Assembly: GCF_020615385.1 (NCBI RefSeq) | Contig: NZ_JAJAVB010000039.1 | Location: 124,001 to 188,000, forward strand | Direction of reading: 5' to 3' | Length of the DNA: 64,000 bases | Origin: Jiella soli | GTDB taxonomy: Bacteria; Pseudomonadota; Alphaproteobacteria; Rhizobiales; Rhizobiaceae | Shown here: piece by piece, positions 1 through 7,633 of the stretch | How the letters are laid out: each line of letters opens with the position of its first letter | How positions within the stretch are numbered: the stretch's first letter is position 1 | Program-made: the position numbers and the translations under genes | The notes under the pieces: model-generated | Seen by the model: the letters and a program-made list of their open reading frames with translations, nothing else | Databases searched by the model: none | Told to the model about the DNA's origin: nothing

Positions 1-452
1 ACGAGGTCCTCCATGACGACGCCGGAGGTCTTCAGGAGAATCTGCGCCGCCCCGACCGTCGTCACGCCCGGCAGTGTCCAGCCCGGCATCGGCGTCGGCC
101 GCTCGATCGCGCCGGTCGCGACGACGATGTGCCCCGCCTCGACGCTGCGCGACCCTCCGTCCATCGAAAAGTCGATCTGCTTCTCGCTGTCGATGTTCCA
201 GACGACGGCGCCTGGCAGGTACTCGGCCTTGGACGCGCGCAGCTCGGCCGCGAGATCGGCGCCCGTCTCGTAGTCCGACCCGAGAATGCCGCGGCGCCTT
301 GCGTCGGCAGCCTCGATGTCGCGATAGATCTGGCCGCCGGGGCGGCACTGCTCGTCGAGGACGAGGGTCGACAGCCCGGCCCGGCTCGCTTCGGCCGCAC
401 AGGCCATGCCCGCCGGGCCGGCGCCGATGACGACGACGTCGTAGCGTCTCAT
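1..452 (-). CDS. FAD/NAD(P)-binding dehydrogenase subunit, HcnB/opine-oxidase A type (partial)
   Basis: Only the N-terminal 150 codons are in the window; the 3' end lies off the left edge. I translated it from the minus strand. It begins MRRYDVVVIGAGPAGMACAA, a Rossmann FAD-binding GxGxxG motif, followed by a PGGQIY segment and an ATGAIERP segment typical of the pyridine-nucleotide-disulphide oxidoreductases that form the large subunit of HcnABC, octopine/nopaline oxidase and D-hydroxyproline dehydrogenase complexes. Its start overlaps the stop of the upstream [2Fe-2S] gene by 4 nt (ATGA), so it is the distal known gene of the operon starting with the solute-binding protein at 5652. Expected role: FAD subunit of a membrane-linked amine or D-amino-acid dehydrogenase. 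Substrate unknown. Confidence 0.85.
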   Translation of the reverse strand, partial: MRRYDVVVIGAGPAGMACAAEASRAGLSTLVLDEQCRPGGQIYRDIEAADARRRGILGSDYETGADLAAELRASKAEYLPGAVVWNIDSEKQIDFSMDGGSRSVEAGHIVVATGAIERPTPMPGWTLPGVTTVGAAQILLKTSGVVMEDL

Positions 453-739
453 GCCACCACCTCGTCCGCCGTCTGGCGCGTCACCGTGATGCCGGGCGCG
501 GCCTCGATCATGCAGGCCTGGCGGTTCGGCACGCCGTCGATCTCGACCAGGCATTCGAAGCATACGCCCATCATGCAGAAAGGCCCGCGCGGCGCGCCGG
601 ACACCACGGACTGCCGAGTCGCCGTCTCGCCGGCCGCGATCAGCGCCGCGGCGATCGTGTCGCCGGCCCGAGCCGCGATCTCCCGGCCTTCGAAGGTGAA
701 GCGGATCGTCTCGCCGCTCCCGTCAATTCGCTGGGGCAT
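449..739 (-). CDS. (2Fe-2S)-binding subunit, HcnA-like
   Basis: A 96-residue ferredoxin-like protein. It has four cysteines in the plant-type [2Fe-2S] pattern: C55, C60 and C63 in CMMGVCFEC, and C76. This matches the small HcnA/OoxA-N type subunit that passes electrons between the FAD subunits of multi-subunit amine dehydrogenases. It overlaps the upstream DAO gene by 17 nt and the downstream FAD gene by 4 nt, so the three are translationally coupled and very probably form one complex. The start is the ATG in the 739 position; no better start lies upstream inside the DAO gene. Confidence 0.87.
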   Translation of the reverse strand: MPQRIDGSGETIRFTFEGREIAARAGDTIAAALIAAGETATRQSVVSGAPRGPFCMMGVCFECLVEIDGVPNRQACMIEAAPGITVTRQTADEVVA

Positions 740-1832
740 CGAATCTCCTTGCAGAAAAGGCGGCGAGATCCTCGTCCAGCGCGCCCTTCGCGATCATCGG
801 CGCGAGCGCCAGTGCGTGGGAGCCGGCAAGCGTCACGCCGGAATGGCAGTTGACCGAGAAGACGCCGGGATGGGTCTCGGATTGCTGGTAGATCGGATAG
901 CCGTCCGGGCTCATGATCCGCAGCGCCGCCCAGGAGCGGACGATCCTCAGATCCTTCAGGAACGGGAACATGCGGATCGCCCGGGCGGCGAGCTGCGCCA
1001 TGACGTCGCTCGAGGAGGAGATGTCGAAGCCGACGTCCTCATGGCTGTCGCCGATCATGATCGAGCCTTCGCCGGTCTGGCGCACCACATGGGTCGGCAT
1101 CGAAAGGCGCGGCCGGGTGCGCTCGGTGACGAGGATCTGGCCCTTGAGCGGCGCAATGGGGAGCCGGAGCCCGACGGTCTCGCCGAGCGGCTTGTTGCCG
1201 AGGCCGGCAGCGAGGACGACGCGGCCGGCGCGGAAGGTGCCGGCGGGCGTCGCCACCGCATAGCCCTCGCCGTCGCGGCTGATGTCCCGCGCGCCGGCGT
1301 CGGCGACGATGCGGCCGCCACGGCGCTTCAGCCCGTCATGGAGCGCACGCAGGAGATAGAGCGGGCTCGCGTGGCCGTCATGCTCGCAATAGGTGCCGCC
1401 CACCACGTCCGGCCCAAGGCCGGGCATCATGTCGTGCACCTCCTGCCGGTCGAGAATGCGGGCGCCGTAATTGGCGGCGCCGTGGACGTTGTGGAGCCGG
1501 GCGATCAGCGCCTTGCGCTTCTCCAGTTCCTCCTCGGACAGGCAGAAATGCAGGCCGCCGGGCTTCTCGTAGAAGGTCGAGACGCCCGTCTCCTCCTTCA
1601 GCATCGCGTCGAGTTCCGGCCACAGATCGGCGCTGCGCCGCGTCCAGATGGCATAGTCGGGATAGCCGTCGCCCTTCGACTGGACCCAGACGAGGCCGAA
1701 ATTGCCCCGCGAGGCCCGGAAGGCGACGTCGCCCTCGTCGAGAACGGTGACCGCGAGGCCTTCCTTCGCCAAGCCATAGGCGGTCGCGGCGCCGACGAGG
1801 CCGCCGCCGATGACGATCGCATCGCTCTGCAT
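723..1832 (-). CDS. FAD-dependent oxidoreductase, DAO family (HcnC/opine-oxidase B type)
   Basis: A 369-residue DAO/glycine-oxidase fold protein. The N-terminus MQSDAIVIGGGLVGAATAYG carries the dinucleotide-binding motif (residues 9-17). The C-terminal part has a GxxPIYQQSE-like segment and a NCHSGVTLAGSHALAL segment close to the second FAD-contact region. With the adjacent [2Fe-2S] and Rossmann-FAD proteins it forms the three-gene set of HcnABC, opine oxidases and D-hydroxyproline dehydrogenase. This subunit would hold the substrate-oxidising flavin and deaminate a secondary amine or D-amino acid. The start ATG shares one base with the stop of the permease gene (TGATG). The same frame stays open far upstream as a high-GC artefact, so the longer start is rejected. 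Confidence 0.88.
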   Translation of the reverse strand: MQSDAIVIGGGLVGAATAYGLAKEGLAVTVLDEGDVAFRASRGNFGLVWVQSKGDGYPDYAIWTRRSADLWPELDAMLKEETGVSTFYEKPGGLHFCLSEEELEKRKALIARLHNVHGAANYGARILDRQEVHDMMPGLGPDVVGGTYCEHDGHASPLYLLRALHDGLKRRGGRIVADAGARDISRDGEGYAVATPAGTFRAGRVVLAAGLGNKPLGETVGLRLPIAPLKGQILVTERTRPRLSMPTHVVRQTGEGSIMIGDSHEDVGFDISSSSDVMAQLAARAIRMFPFLKDLRIVRSWAALRIMSPDGYPIYQQSETHPGVFSVNCHSGVTLAGSHALALAPMIAKGALDEDLAAFSARRFDAPAN

Positions 1833-2632
1833 CAGCGCGATCCTTCTCCGATGAGCAGACGGTCCAGCCCGTAGATCCGGTCGACGATCAGCATCAGCCC
1901 GACCGTGAACAGGATGGCCACCGTCGAGACCGAGGCGACCAACGGGTCGGTGGTCTGGGTGATGTGGGAAAACAGCTTGACGGGCAGCGTCGTCGTCGCC
2001 GGATTGACGATGAAGACGGTGACGGTCAGTTCGTCGAAGCTGGTGATGAAGGCGAGGACCCAGCCGCCGACGACGCCGGGGATGATCGCCGGCAGGGTGA
2101 TCCGCCGGAAGACGGTCCATTCGCCGGCGCCGAGCGACGTGGCGGCCCTTGCGATCGAGGGGTCGAGACCGGTGACCGAGGCCAGCACGAGCCTCAGCAC
2201 GAAGGGCACGATGATGACGACGTGGCAGAAGACGAGGCCCCAGAAGGTGCCGTTCAGCCCCATCATCGACAGGAAGCGCAGGAAGGCGATGCCCAGCACC
2301 ACGGTCGGCACCGTCAGCGGCGAGAGGAACAGCGCCTGCAGCGCCTCGCGGCCGGCGAACCTGCCGCCGCCGATGGCGAGCGCCGCCGGAATGCAGACGA
2401 CTGTCGCGATGGTGGCCGAGGCGACGCCGAGCTGAAGGCTGACGATCGCCGCGTCGATGAAGTCGGGATTGTCGAGGATTGCCTGGAACCAGCGCAGCGA
2501 GATGCCGCTCGGCGGGAACTCCAGGAAGCCTTCCGGCGTGAAGGCCACGCCGACGACGACCACCAGCGGCGCAAGCATGAAGGCGGCGAAGACGAAGCTG
2601 AAGAACTTGGCGAAGAGACCGTTCCGCGTCAT
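1832..2632 (-). CDS. ABC permease, spermidine/putrescine type (PotC-like)
   Basis: A 266-residue inner-membrane permease with about six hydrophobic segments. The EAA-type cytoplasmic loop is AATSLGAGEWTVFRRITLP, which docks the ATPase. It belongs to the PotC/YdcV branch of importers for polyamines, opine-like compounds and some amino-acid derivatives. The start is the ATG at 2632, which overlaps the upstream PotB-like stop by 4 nt. The open frame further upstream encodes only antisense-like low-complexity sequence. Its place between PotB and the dehydrogenase genes suggests import and oxidation of the same nitrogenous compound. Confidence 0.9.
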   Translation of the reverse strand: MTRNGLFAKFFSFVFAAFMLAPLVVVVGVAFTPEGFLEFPPSGISLRWFQAILDNPDFIDAAIVSLQLGVASATIATVVCIPAALAIGGGRFAGREALQALFLSPLTVPTVVLGIAFLRFLSMMGLNGTFWGLVFCHVVIIVPFVLRLVLASVTGLDPSIARAATSLGAGEWTVFRRITLPAIIPGVVGGWVLAFITSFDELTVTVFIVNPATTTLPVKLFSHITQTTDPLVASVSTVAILFTVGLMLIVDRIYGLDRLLIGEGSR

Positions 2633-3483
2633 TGGAATACCCCCGCGAAGCGCTTCTCGACCAGCCGGTTCCAGGCCACCATGATGGCGAGGACGGCAAC
2701 GAGGAGGATGATCGCGATGGCGGCGCCGAGCGGCCAGTTCAGCGTGTTGAGGAACTCGTCGTAGACCGTCGTCGAGACCACCTTCACCCGCCGGCCGCCG
2801 AGGATCGCCGGCGTCGCAAACGCGCTGGCCGAGAGCGAGAAGACGATCAGCGATCCGGACAGGATGCCGGGCATCGCCTGCGGCAGGACGATCCGCCGGA
2901 AGACGGTGAAGGCCCCTGCCCCGAGCGACTCCGCGGCCCTCTCCGTCGCCGGGTCCTGGCGCTGCAGCGCCGCCCACACGGCGAGGATCATGAACGGCAC
3001 CATGACGTGGACGAGCGCCAGCACGATGCCGCCGGAGGTGTACATCATCTTCAGCGGGCGATCGATCAGGTGGAGATTGCGCAGCGCCTCGTTGATGACG
3101 CCGTTGTTGCCGAGGAGGATCGCCCAGCCGAGGGTCCGCACCACCACCGAGATCAGCAGCGGGCCGAGCACGACGAGGATCATCACCGAGCGCCAGAACG
3201 GATGCATGCGGAGCATGAAATAGGCCTGCGGCGTGCCGATCAGCGCGCAGACCACGGTGGTTGCGAGCGCGATGAGGAAGGTGCGGCCGAAGATCTCGTA
3301 GAAATAGGAGTCGCTGAGGACATCGGCATAATTGCCGAGGCCGAAGGTCGGCTGGATGCCGCCGTAGAAGTCGAAGCTGTTGAAGGACAGGATCGCCGTC
3401 ATGACGAGCGGCGTCACCAGCATCACCGCGAACAGGATGAGCGCGGGGGCGCTCAGGATCCAGGGGCGAGCGCCGGTCGTCAT
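2629..3483 (-). CDS. ABC permease, spermidine/putrescine type (PotB-like)
   Basis: A 284-residue membrane permease, starting MTTGARPWILSAPALILFAV. It has the PotB-type periplasmic loop after the first helix and the EAA loop AAESLGAGAFTVFRRIVLP near the C-terminus. It pairs with the PotC-like permease to form the channel. The ATG at 3483 overlaps the end of the ATPase gene by 4 nt, which decides it over the longer open frame (47 arginine-rich residues) upstream. Substrate class by family: polyamine, putrescine-like or amino-acid-derived cation; the linked DAO dehydrogenase points the same way. Confidence 0.9.
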   Translation of the reverse strand: MTTGARPWILSAPALILFAVMLVTPLVMTAILSFNSFDFYGGIQPTFGLGNYADVLSDSYFYEIFGRTFLIALATTVVCALIGTPQAYFMLRMHPFWRSVMILVVLGPLLISVVVRTLGWAILLGNNGVINEALRNLHLIDRPLKMMYTSGGIVLALVHVMVPFMILAVWAALQRQDPATERAAESLGAGAFTVFRRIVLPQAMPGILSGSLIVFSLSASAFATPAILGGRRVKVVSTTVYDEFLNTLNWPLGAAIAIILLVAVLAIMVAWNRLVEKRFAGVFQ

Positions 3484-4535
3484 GCCGCCGGCTCCGCGAG
3501 GATGCGCAGATGCTCGGCCTGCCAGGCAAGATGCACGGTCTCGCCGAGTTCGGGCTCGCGGCGACCGCTGTTGCGGCGCACGACGAGGAGTTCGCCGAGC
3601 CCGGTCTCGACCTTGAACAGCCACTGGTCGCCGAGGAAAATCCGCTCGACGACGCGGCCGGCGACGATGCCGTCGGCCTCGCCGGCGAACTCGATCCGCT
3701 CGGGGCGGAGCGAGATCAGAACCGGGCCCGGCGCCTCGCCGGTATCGGGGGCCTCGAGGGTCAGGTCGCGGCAGCGCAGCCTGGTGCCGGTCGCGCCGTT
3801 TTCCAGATGCGCGGAGATCGCGTTGCTCTTGCCGAGGAAGGAGGAGACGAAGCCGTTGGCCGGCCGGTCGTAGGCATCGAAGGGCGAGGCCTCCTGGATC
3901 AGCCTGCCACCCTGCATCACCGCGATCCGGTCCGAGAGCGCCATCGCCTCGGACTGGTCGTGGGTGACGAGCAGCGTCGTGACCCCGGCCTCCTGCTGGA
4001 TGCGCCGCAGCTCCAGCTGCATCTCCTCGCGCAACTTGGCGTCGAGGTTGGAGAGCGGTTCGTCGAGCAGAAGGAGCTCCGGCTCGATCACGAGCGCCCG
4101 AGCGAGCGCCACGCGCTGGCGCTGGCCGCCGGACATCTGGCGTGGATAGCGCTTGGACAGATGCGACAGGTGGACGAGGTCGAGCGTCGCAGCGATCCGC
4201 CGCTTGCGCTCCTCCGCCGGCACTTTTCGCATTTCCAGGCCGAAGCCGACATTCTCCTCGACCGTCATGTGCGGGAACAGCGCATAGGTCTGGAAGACGA
4301 TGCCGAGCCCGCGGGCTCGCGCCGGGACCTGCGACAGGTCGCGGCCATTGAGGGCGATCGAGCCGCCGCTCGGCGTCTCGAACCCGGCGATCATCTGCAG
4401 CGTCGTGGTCTTGCCGCAGCCGGACGGTCCGAGCAGCGAGACGAACTCGCCCTTTTCCACCGACAGCGTAAAGCGATCGACCGCGACCGTCTCGCCGAAG
4501 CGCTTGGTCAGACCGCTGAGTTCGAGAATTGCCAT
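3480..4535 (-). CDS. ABC importer ATPase, PotA-like with TOBE domain
   Basis: A 351-residue ATPase of the PotA/UgpC group. Walker A GPSGCGKTT is at residues 36-44, the Q-loop in VFQTYALFPH, the signature SGGQRQR at 134-140, Walker B LLLLDEP at 154-160 and the H-loop histidine at 192. The C-terminal 110 or so residues form a TOBE regulatory domain. It energises the PotBC-like permease pair directly downstream. It follows the solute-binding-protein gene by 82 nt, a gap that contains a stem-loop (4571-4593). Confidence 0.92.
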   Translation of the reverse strand: MAILELSGLTKRFGETVAVDRFTLSVEKGEFVSLLGPSGCGKTTTLQMIAGFETPSGGSIALNGRDLSQVPARARGLGIVFQTYALFPHMTVEENVGFGLEMRKVPAEERKRRIAATLDLVHLSHLSKRYPRQMSGGQRQRVALARALVIEPELLLLDEPLSNLDAKLREEMQLELRRIQQEAGVTTLLVTHDQSEAMALSDRIAVMQGGRLIQEASPFDAYDRPANGFVSSFLGKSNAISAHLENGATGTRLRCRDLTLEAPDTGEAPGPVLISLRPERIEFAGEADGIVAGRVVERIFLGDQWLFKVETGLGELLVVRRNSGRREPELGETVHLAWQAEHLRILAEPAA

Positions 4536-4570
4536 TGTCGTTCGTTCAACCCGCCGAAGGATCGTCGGAC

Positions 4571-4593
4571 GGAGGCGGCTCGCGGCCGCCCCC
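4571..4593 (-). terminator. Intercistronic stem-loop after the binding-protein gene
   Basis: Arms GGCGGC/GCCGCC with a 5-nt loop, extended by two more GC pairs across one mismatch, lie 25 nt downstream of the solute-binding-protein stop. There is no U-tract, so a processing/stabilising hairpin or partial attenuator is more likely than full termination. Other binding-protein genes in this window are followed by similar hairpins. Confidence 0.4.
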
Positions 4594-4617
4594 GTCGGGG
4601 CTAGGACGCCGAAGCAC

Positions 4618-5652
4618 TCAGCGCTCGACCTCGCGGGCCCAGCGCTGGGTCCACTCCTGGCGGTTCGGGTTGATCGTGTCCCAGTCGACCGTCACCAGCT
4701 GGGAGATCTTCTCCGGGCCGTAGGGCAGCGTCTCGGCAAGCTCCGGCGGCAGCTTGGCGGTCTTGTTGACCGGTCCCGACCCCATCGCATCGCCGAGCTT
4801 CACCTGAATCTCGGGGTCGAGGAGATATTTGATGAAGTCCTGCGCGGCCTGCGGCGCGTCGCTTTCCACCACCGGGCAGGCCGCGAGCATCAGCGCCACG
4901 GCACCTTCCTTCGGATAGGCGAACTTCGCCGGAAAGCCGGTGTCGGCGAGCGACTTGGTGCGGCCCGAACCCCAGATCGACAGGGCGATCTCCTTCGACT
5001 GGAAGAGCTCCGACATCTTGCCCGAGGACGGCTCGAAGACGAGGACATTCGGCGCGACGTCGTCGGCCATCGCGGTGAAGCCGGGATCGATGTCCTTCTC
5101 GCCGCCGCCGTTGAGGCGGGCCATCATGACGAGGGTGTGGAGGCCGTAGGTGTTGGAGATCGGCGGGACCGACAGGATCTGCTCGAACTTCGGATCTTCG
5201 AGATCCTTCCAGCTCGACGGCGGCTCCCAGCCCTTCTCCTTGAACCAGTCGGCATTGTAGGTGAAGCCGGTGGCGACGAAGCCGATGCCGATCGAGTTCG
5301 GACCGATCTTGGCGAGGTCGTAAACGTCGTCCGATGCGACGTCCTTGTCGAGAGGCGCACAGAAGCCCAACGCGTCGGCCTGGTACATCGGGCCGTCGTC
5401 GAGGATGACCACGTCCAGTTCCTGGTTGCCCTTCTGAGCCTGGAGTCGGGCAAGGTTCTCGGTCGAGTTGCCGGCCACGAACTGGATCTTGACGTCGTGG
5501 GTCTTCTCGAACTGCGGGATGATCAGGTCCTTCATCAAGGTCTCGAAGGAGCCGCCATAGCCGCCGACCGTCAAGGTCTTGGTCTGCGCCTGGGCGCCGA
5601 CGCATGCGAGGAGCGATCCCGCCGCAGCGAGCATGAGCATGTGTTTCTTCAT
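4618..5652 (-). CDS. Periplasmic solute-binding protein, PotD/PotF-type (ABC)
   Basis: A 344-residue extracellular solute-binding protein. The start MKKHMLML opens a Sec signal peptide of about 22 residues ending at GAQAQ. The mature protein has the SBP_bac_1/8 features VGGYGGSFE and VVILDDGPMYQ. The ATG at 5652 is preferred over an in-frame start 18 codons upstream because AGGGA sits just before it and because the upstream start would lie against the LysR operator. It is the first gene of the operon binding protein, ATPase, permeases, DAO, [2Fe-2S] and FAD subunits, and probably binds the compound that the dehydrogenase oxidises. Confidence 0.9.
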   Translation of the reverse strand: MKKHMLMLAAAGSLLACVGAQAQTKTLTVGGYGGSFETLMKDLIIPQFEKTHDVKIQFVAGNSTENLARLQAQKGNQELDVVILDDGPMYQADALGFCAPLDKDVASDDVYDLAKIGPNSIGIGFVATGFTYNADWFKEKGWEPPSSWKDLEDPKFEQILSVPPISNTYGLHTLVMMARLNGGGEKDIDPGFTAMADDVAPNVLVFEPSSGKMSELFQSKEIALSIWGSGRTKSLADTGFPAKFAYPKEGAVALMLAACPVVESDAPQAAQDFIKYLLDPEIQVKLGDAMGSGPVNKTAKLPPELAETLPYGPEKISQLVTVDWDTINPNRQEWTQRWAREVER

Positions 5653-5699
5653 GGAGATCCCTGCCGATGCCAGTTTTTGAGCAAGGCGATCCTTTAGGC

Positions 5700-5724
5700 A
5701 TTTCATATTCCGGGCAAATGAAAT
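5700..5724. promoter_or_regulatory. LysR-type operator, T-N11-A palindrome
   Basis: Perfect 7-bp inverted arms ATTTCAT and ATGAAAT are separated by exactly 11 nt, so the inner bases give the classical T-N11-A LysR recognition form. It lies 47 nt from the binding-protein ATG and 41 nt from the LysR ATG, in the 113-nt divergent intergenic region. It is probably the binding site through which the LysR protein controls both directions. Confidence 0.7.
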
Positions 5725-5765
5725 TAAAGGATGGACTCATTCTAAACGGTAATGAGCCCCGCCTG

Positions 5766-6677
5766 ATGACCCCGCTGAACTTCCGGCAGCTGAGCGCCTT
5801 CAACGCCGTGATGAAGGCCGGCTCGGTCACCGAGGCGGCCGAACGACTGTTCGTCACCCAGCCGGCGGTAACGAAGCTTCTCAAGGGCTTCGAGGAGTCC
5901 TGCGGCTTGTCGCTGTTCGAGCGGGGACAGGGGCGCCTGAAGCCGACCGCCGAGGCGCGCCAGCTTTTCGCAGAGACCGAGAAGCTGGAATCCGGCATGA
6001 TGCGGATCTCGCGCCTGGCCGAATCGATCCGCAATCTGGAGCGGGGAGAGGTCTCGGCGGTGACCTTTCCGGCGCTGAGTATGCACATCGCGCCGCAGGC
6101 GGCGGCGGTTCTCCTGAAGCGGTCTCCCGACGTTCTGGTCCAGCTCTTCAGCCGCACCTCGCGCAGCATCGAGGACTCGATGATCACCGGGCGAGCCGAC
6201 TTCGGGATCGGACTGCGCCCCTCGACCGCTCCGTCGCTCATCGCCGAGGAGTTCGAGGATCTCCATTTCGTTGCTGCGCTTCCCGCGCATCACCCTCTCG
6301 CCGTGAAGGACCATGTGAGCATCATGGATCTAGACGGCGAGCGCTTCATCGCGCTGGGACGCGATGATCTGTCCTACCCTCTCACCGAAGCCGCCTTCCA
6401 GCGGGTCGGCGCGCGTATGAACGCCGTTGCCGAGGTGCATATGGCCGACGCCGCCTGCGCCATGGTGGCGGCGGGGGCCGGCGTCGCCATCGTCCTGTCG
6501 ATCACCCATGCCGGCACTGAGGACGATCGGCTTGCGTTCCGGCCGCTGCGCGAGCCGTTCGGGATGAAATCCTGGCTGATGACCCCGCGCGGCGAACCAA
6601 TGTCCCTCCTTGCGACCAGCCTGCTCGACGAAATCCGGCACCAGATACGCCAGCTCCAGTTCCACGCGAAGGGCTAG
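5766..6677 (+). CDS. LysR-family transcriptional regulator
   Basis: A 303-residue LTTR. The N-terminal winged HTH is NFRQLSAFNAVMKAGSVTEA with the recognition helix in LFVTQPAVTKLLKGFE (residues 4-62). The rest is the periplasmic-binding-protein-like effector domain (residues 90-300). The start at 5766 is chosen because family members begin with this MTPLNFRQL-like stretch and because the open frame upstream runs through the T-N11-A operator. It is divergent from the binding-protein/dehydrogenase operon and is presumably its activator, with the imported amine or a product as co-inducer. Confidence 0.92.
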   Translation: MTPLNFRQLSAFNAVMKAGSVTEAAERLFVTQPAVTKLLKGFEESCGLSLFERGQGRLKPTAEARQLFAETEKLESGMMRISRLAESIRNLERGEVSAVTFPALSMHIAPQAAAVLLKRSPDVLVQLFSRTSRSIEDSMITGRADFGIGLRPSTAPSLIAEEFEDLHFVAALPAHHPLAVKDHVSIMDLDGERFIALGRDDLSYPLTEAAFQRVGARMNAVAEVHMADAACAMVAAGAGVAIVLSITHAGTEDDRLAFRPLREPFGMKSWLMTPRGEPMSLLATSLLDEIRHQIRQLQFHAKG

Positions 6678-6693
6678 TGTGCAGCGTGGCCGG

Positions 6694-7455
6694 TCAGCCG
6701 AGCAGCCGGTAATGGGCAGCACGCGCGATCATCTGGGCGCGGTTCGCCGCCGAGAGCTTTCGCGCGGCGGCATTGAGATGCATGACCACGGTCGGCACCG
6801 AGCGCGACAGCCGTAGCGAGATCTCCTTCGCCGACAGTCCCTCCGCCGCGAAGGCCACGCATTCGCGCTCGCGCGGTGTCAGATTGATCGGACGCGCCGA
6901 AAGGGTCTCCGGATCGAACAGCGGATAGATCTTCTCGTGCAGGACGTGGGCGAACAGGGTGAAATCCGCAACGCGCCGGGCGATCACATCCTCAAAGTCG
7001 CCGGCCGCGTCCTGTCTTATGCCCGTGACCACGGCACATTCGCCGTTCGGCATATGAACGGGGACGGACAGTCCGCAGGTGATCTTCATGTCGTGGACAT
7101 AGTCGACGACGGGCGCGTGCTTGCCTTCCAGGATGCGGTTGAGCGGCGTCCGGTCGCCGACGCGATAGGACCAGACGAAGGGCAGATGCGAGCGGAACGC
7201 CAGCTGCTGCACCGGATCGATGTGGTAGAAGCCGTCGTCCCGCCAGACCTTCACCATGTCCGCCGGCAGATTCTGCATCGAGATGAAGGACGGCAGCGAG
7301 ACCGATCCGTCGTGGTCGTATTTCACCGGGGTGAAATCGTAGAGCAGCGACGATAGCTCGAACCCTGCAAGGGCGTTCCTTGCAAGCCGCATCCGGGCAT
7401 CGACATCAGCGCCGGCCGACAGGTAGCTATCGATATCCGCTATACCGGAAAACAT
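6694..7455 (-). CDS. LuxR-family receptor, plant-responsive solo type (PipR/OryR-like)
   Basis: 253 residues: autoinducer-binding domain (about 20-170) and C-terminal LuxR HTH (about 190-253, starting LTPRERECVAFAAEGLSAKE). Aligning the invariant DP and W of TraR (D70, P71, W85) with D80, P81 and W95 here places M67 at TraR W57 and W71 at TraR Y61. W57 to M and Y61 to W is the hallmark of the plant-associated LuxR solos (OryR, PsoR, XccR, NesR, PipR), which do not bind acyl-homoserine lactones but respond to plant compounds. No luxI is in the window. The gene is divergent from a proline iminopeptidase gene, the expected partner in these loci, with a lux-box-like site between them. It ends 16 nt from the convergent LysR gene. 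Confidence 0.93.
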   Translation of the reverse strand: MFSGIADIDSYLSAGADVDARMRLARNALAGFELSSLLYDFTPVKYDHDGSVSLPSFISMQNLPADMVKVWRDDGFYHIDPVQQLAFRSHLPFVWSYRVGDRTPLNRILEGKHAPVVDYVHDMKITCGLSVPVHMPNGECAVVTGIRQDAAGDFEDVIARRVADFTLFAHVLHEKIYPLFDPETLSARPINLTPRERECVAFAAEGLSAKEISLRLSRSVPTVVMHLNAAARKLSAANRAQMIARAAHYRLLG

Positions 7456-7531
7456 CGACGGTCACTTCATCTGACTATTTTCGCGCCATGTTTACATCCT
7501 AGGCGCCGAGGTGCAAGACGAACTGCCGCGA

Positions 7532-7551
7532 ACCTATCAAATCTGATAGCT
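7532..7551. promoter_or_regulatory. lux-box-like 20-bp palindrome upstream of pip
   Basis: The site ACCTATCAAATCTGATAGCT has perfect arms CTATCA/TGATAG around AATC and an outer A-T pair, the size and end bases of a lux box. It is 82 nt upstream of the pip GTG and 76 nt from the luxR ATG. A weak -10-like TAGGCT at 7575-7580 would put the box near -45, the usual position for activation by a LuxR protein. Likely target of the adjacent regulator. Confidence 0.75.
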
Positions 7552-7633
7552 GGCGCGCGTCCCTGCCCGGCCGCTAGGCTTCGTCCTCAAGCTCCGGCAC
7601 AGGCTCGCCGGACAGCGAGCGAGGAGAGGCAGC

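Noticed and set aside
129-1874. Long plus-strand open frame (581 codons) across the dehydrogenase operon
   Set aside because: It is antisense to three well-recognised coupled genes, has arginine/alanine-rich low-complexity sequence and no family match; long antisense frames are expected at this GC content.
723-2699. A possible fusion of DAO and permease in one 658-codon frame
   Set aside because: Only the C-terminal 369 residues match DAO; the upstream part is out of frame with the true permease, which has its own start and stop (TGATG junction).
6694-7455. LuxR as half of an acyl-homoserine-lactone quorum-sensing pair
   Set aside because: No luxI in the window and the two AHL-contact residues (TraR W57, Y61) are replaced by M and W.
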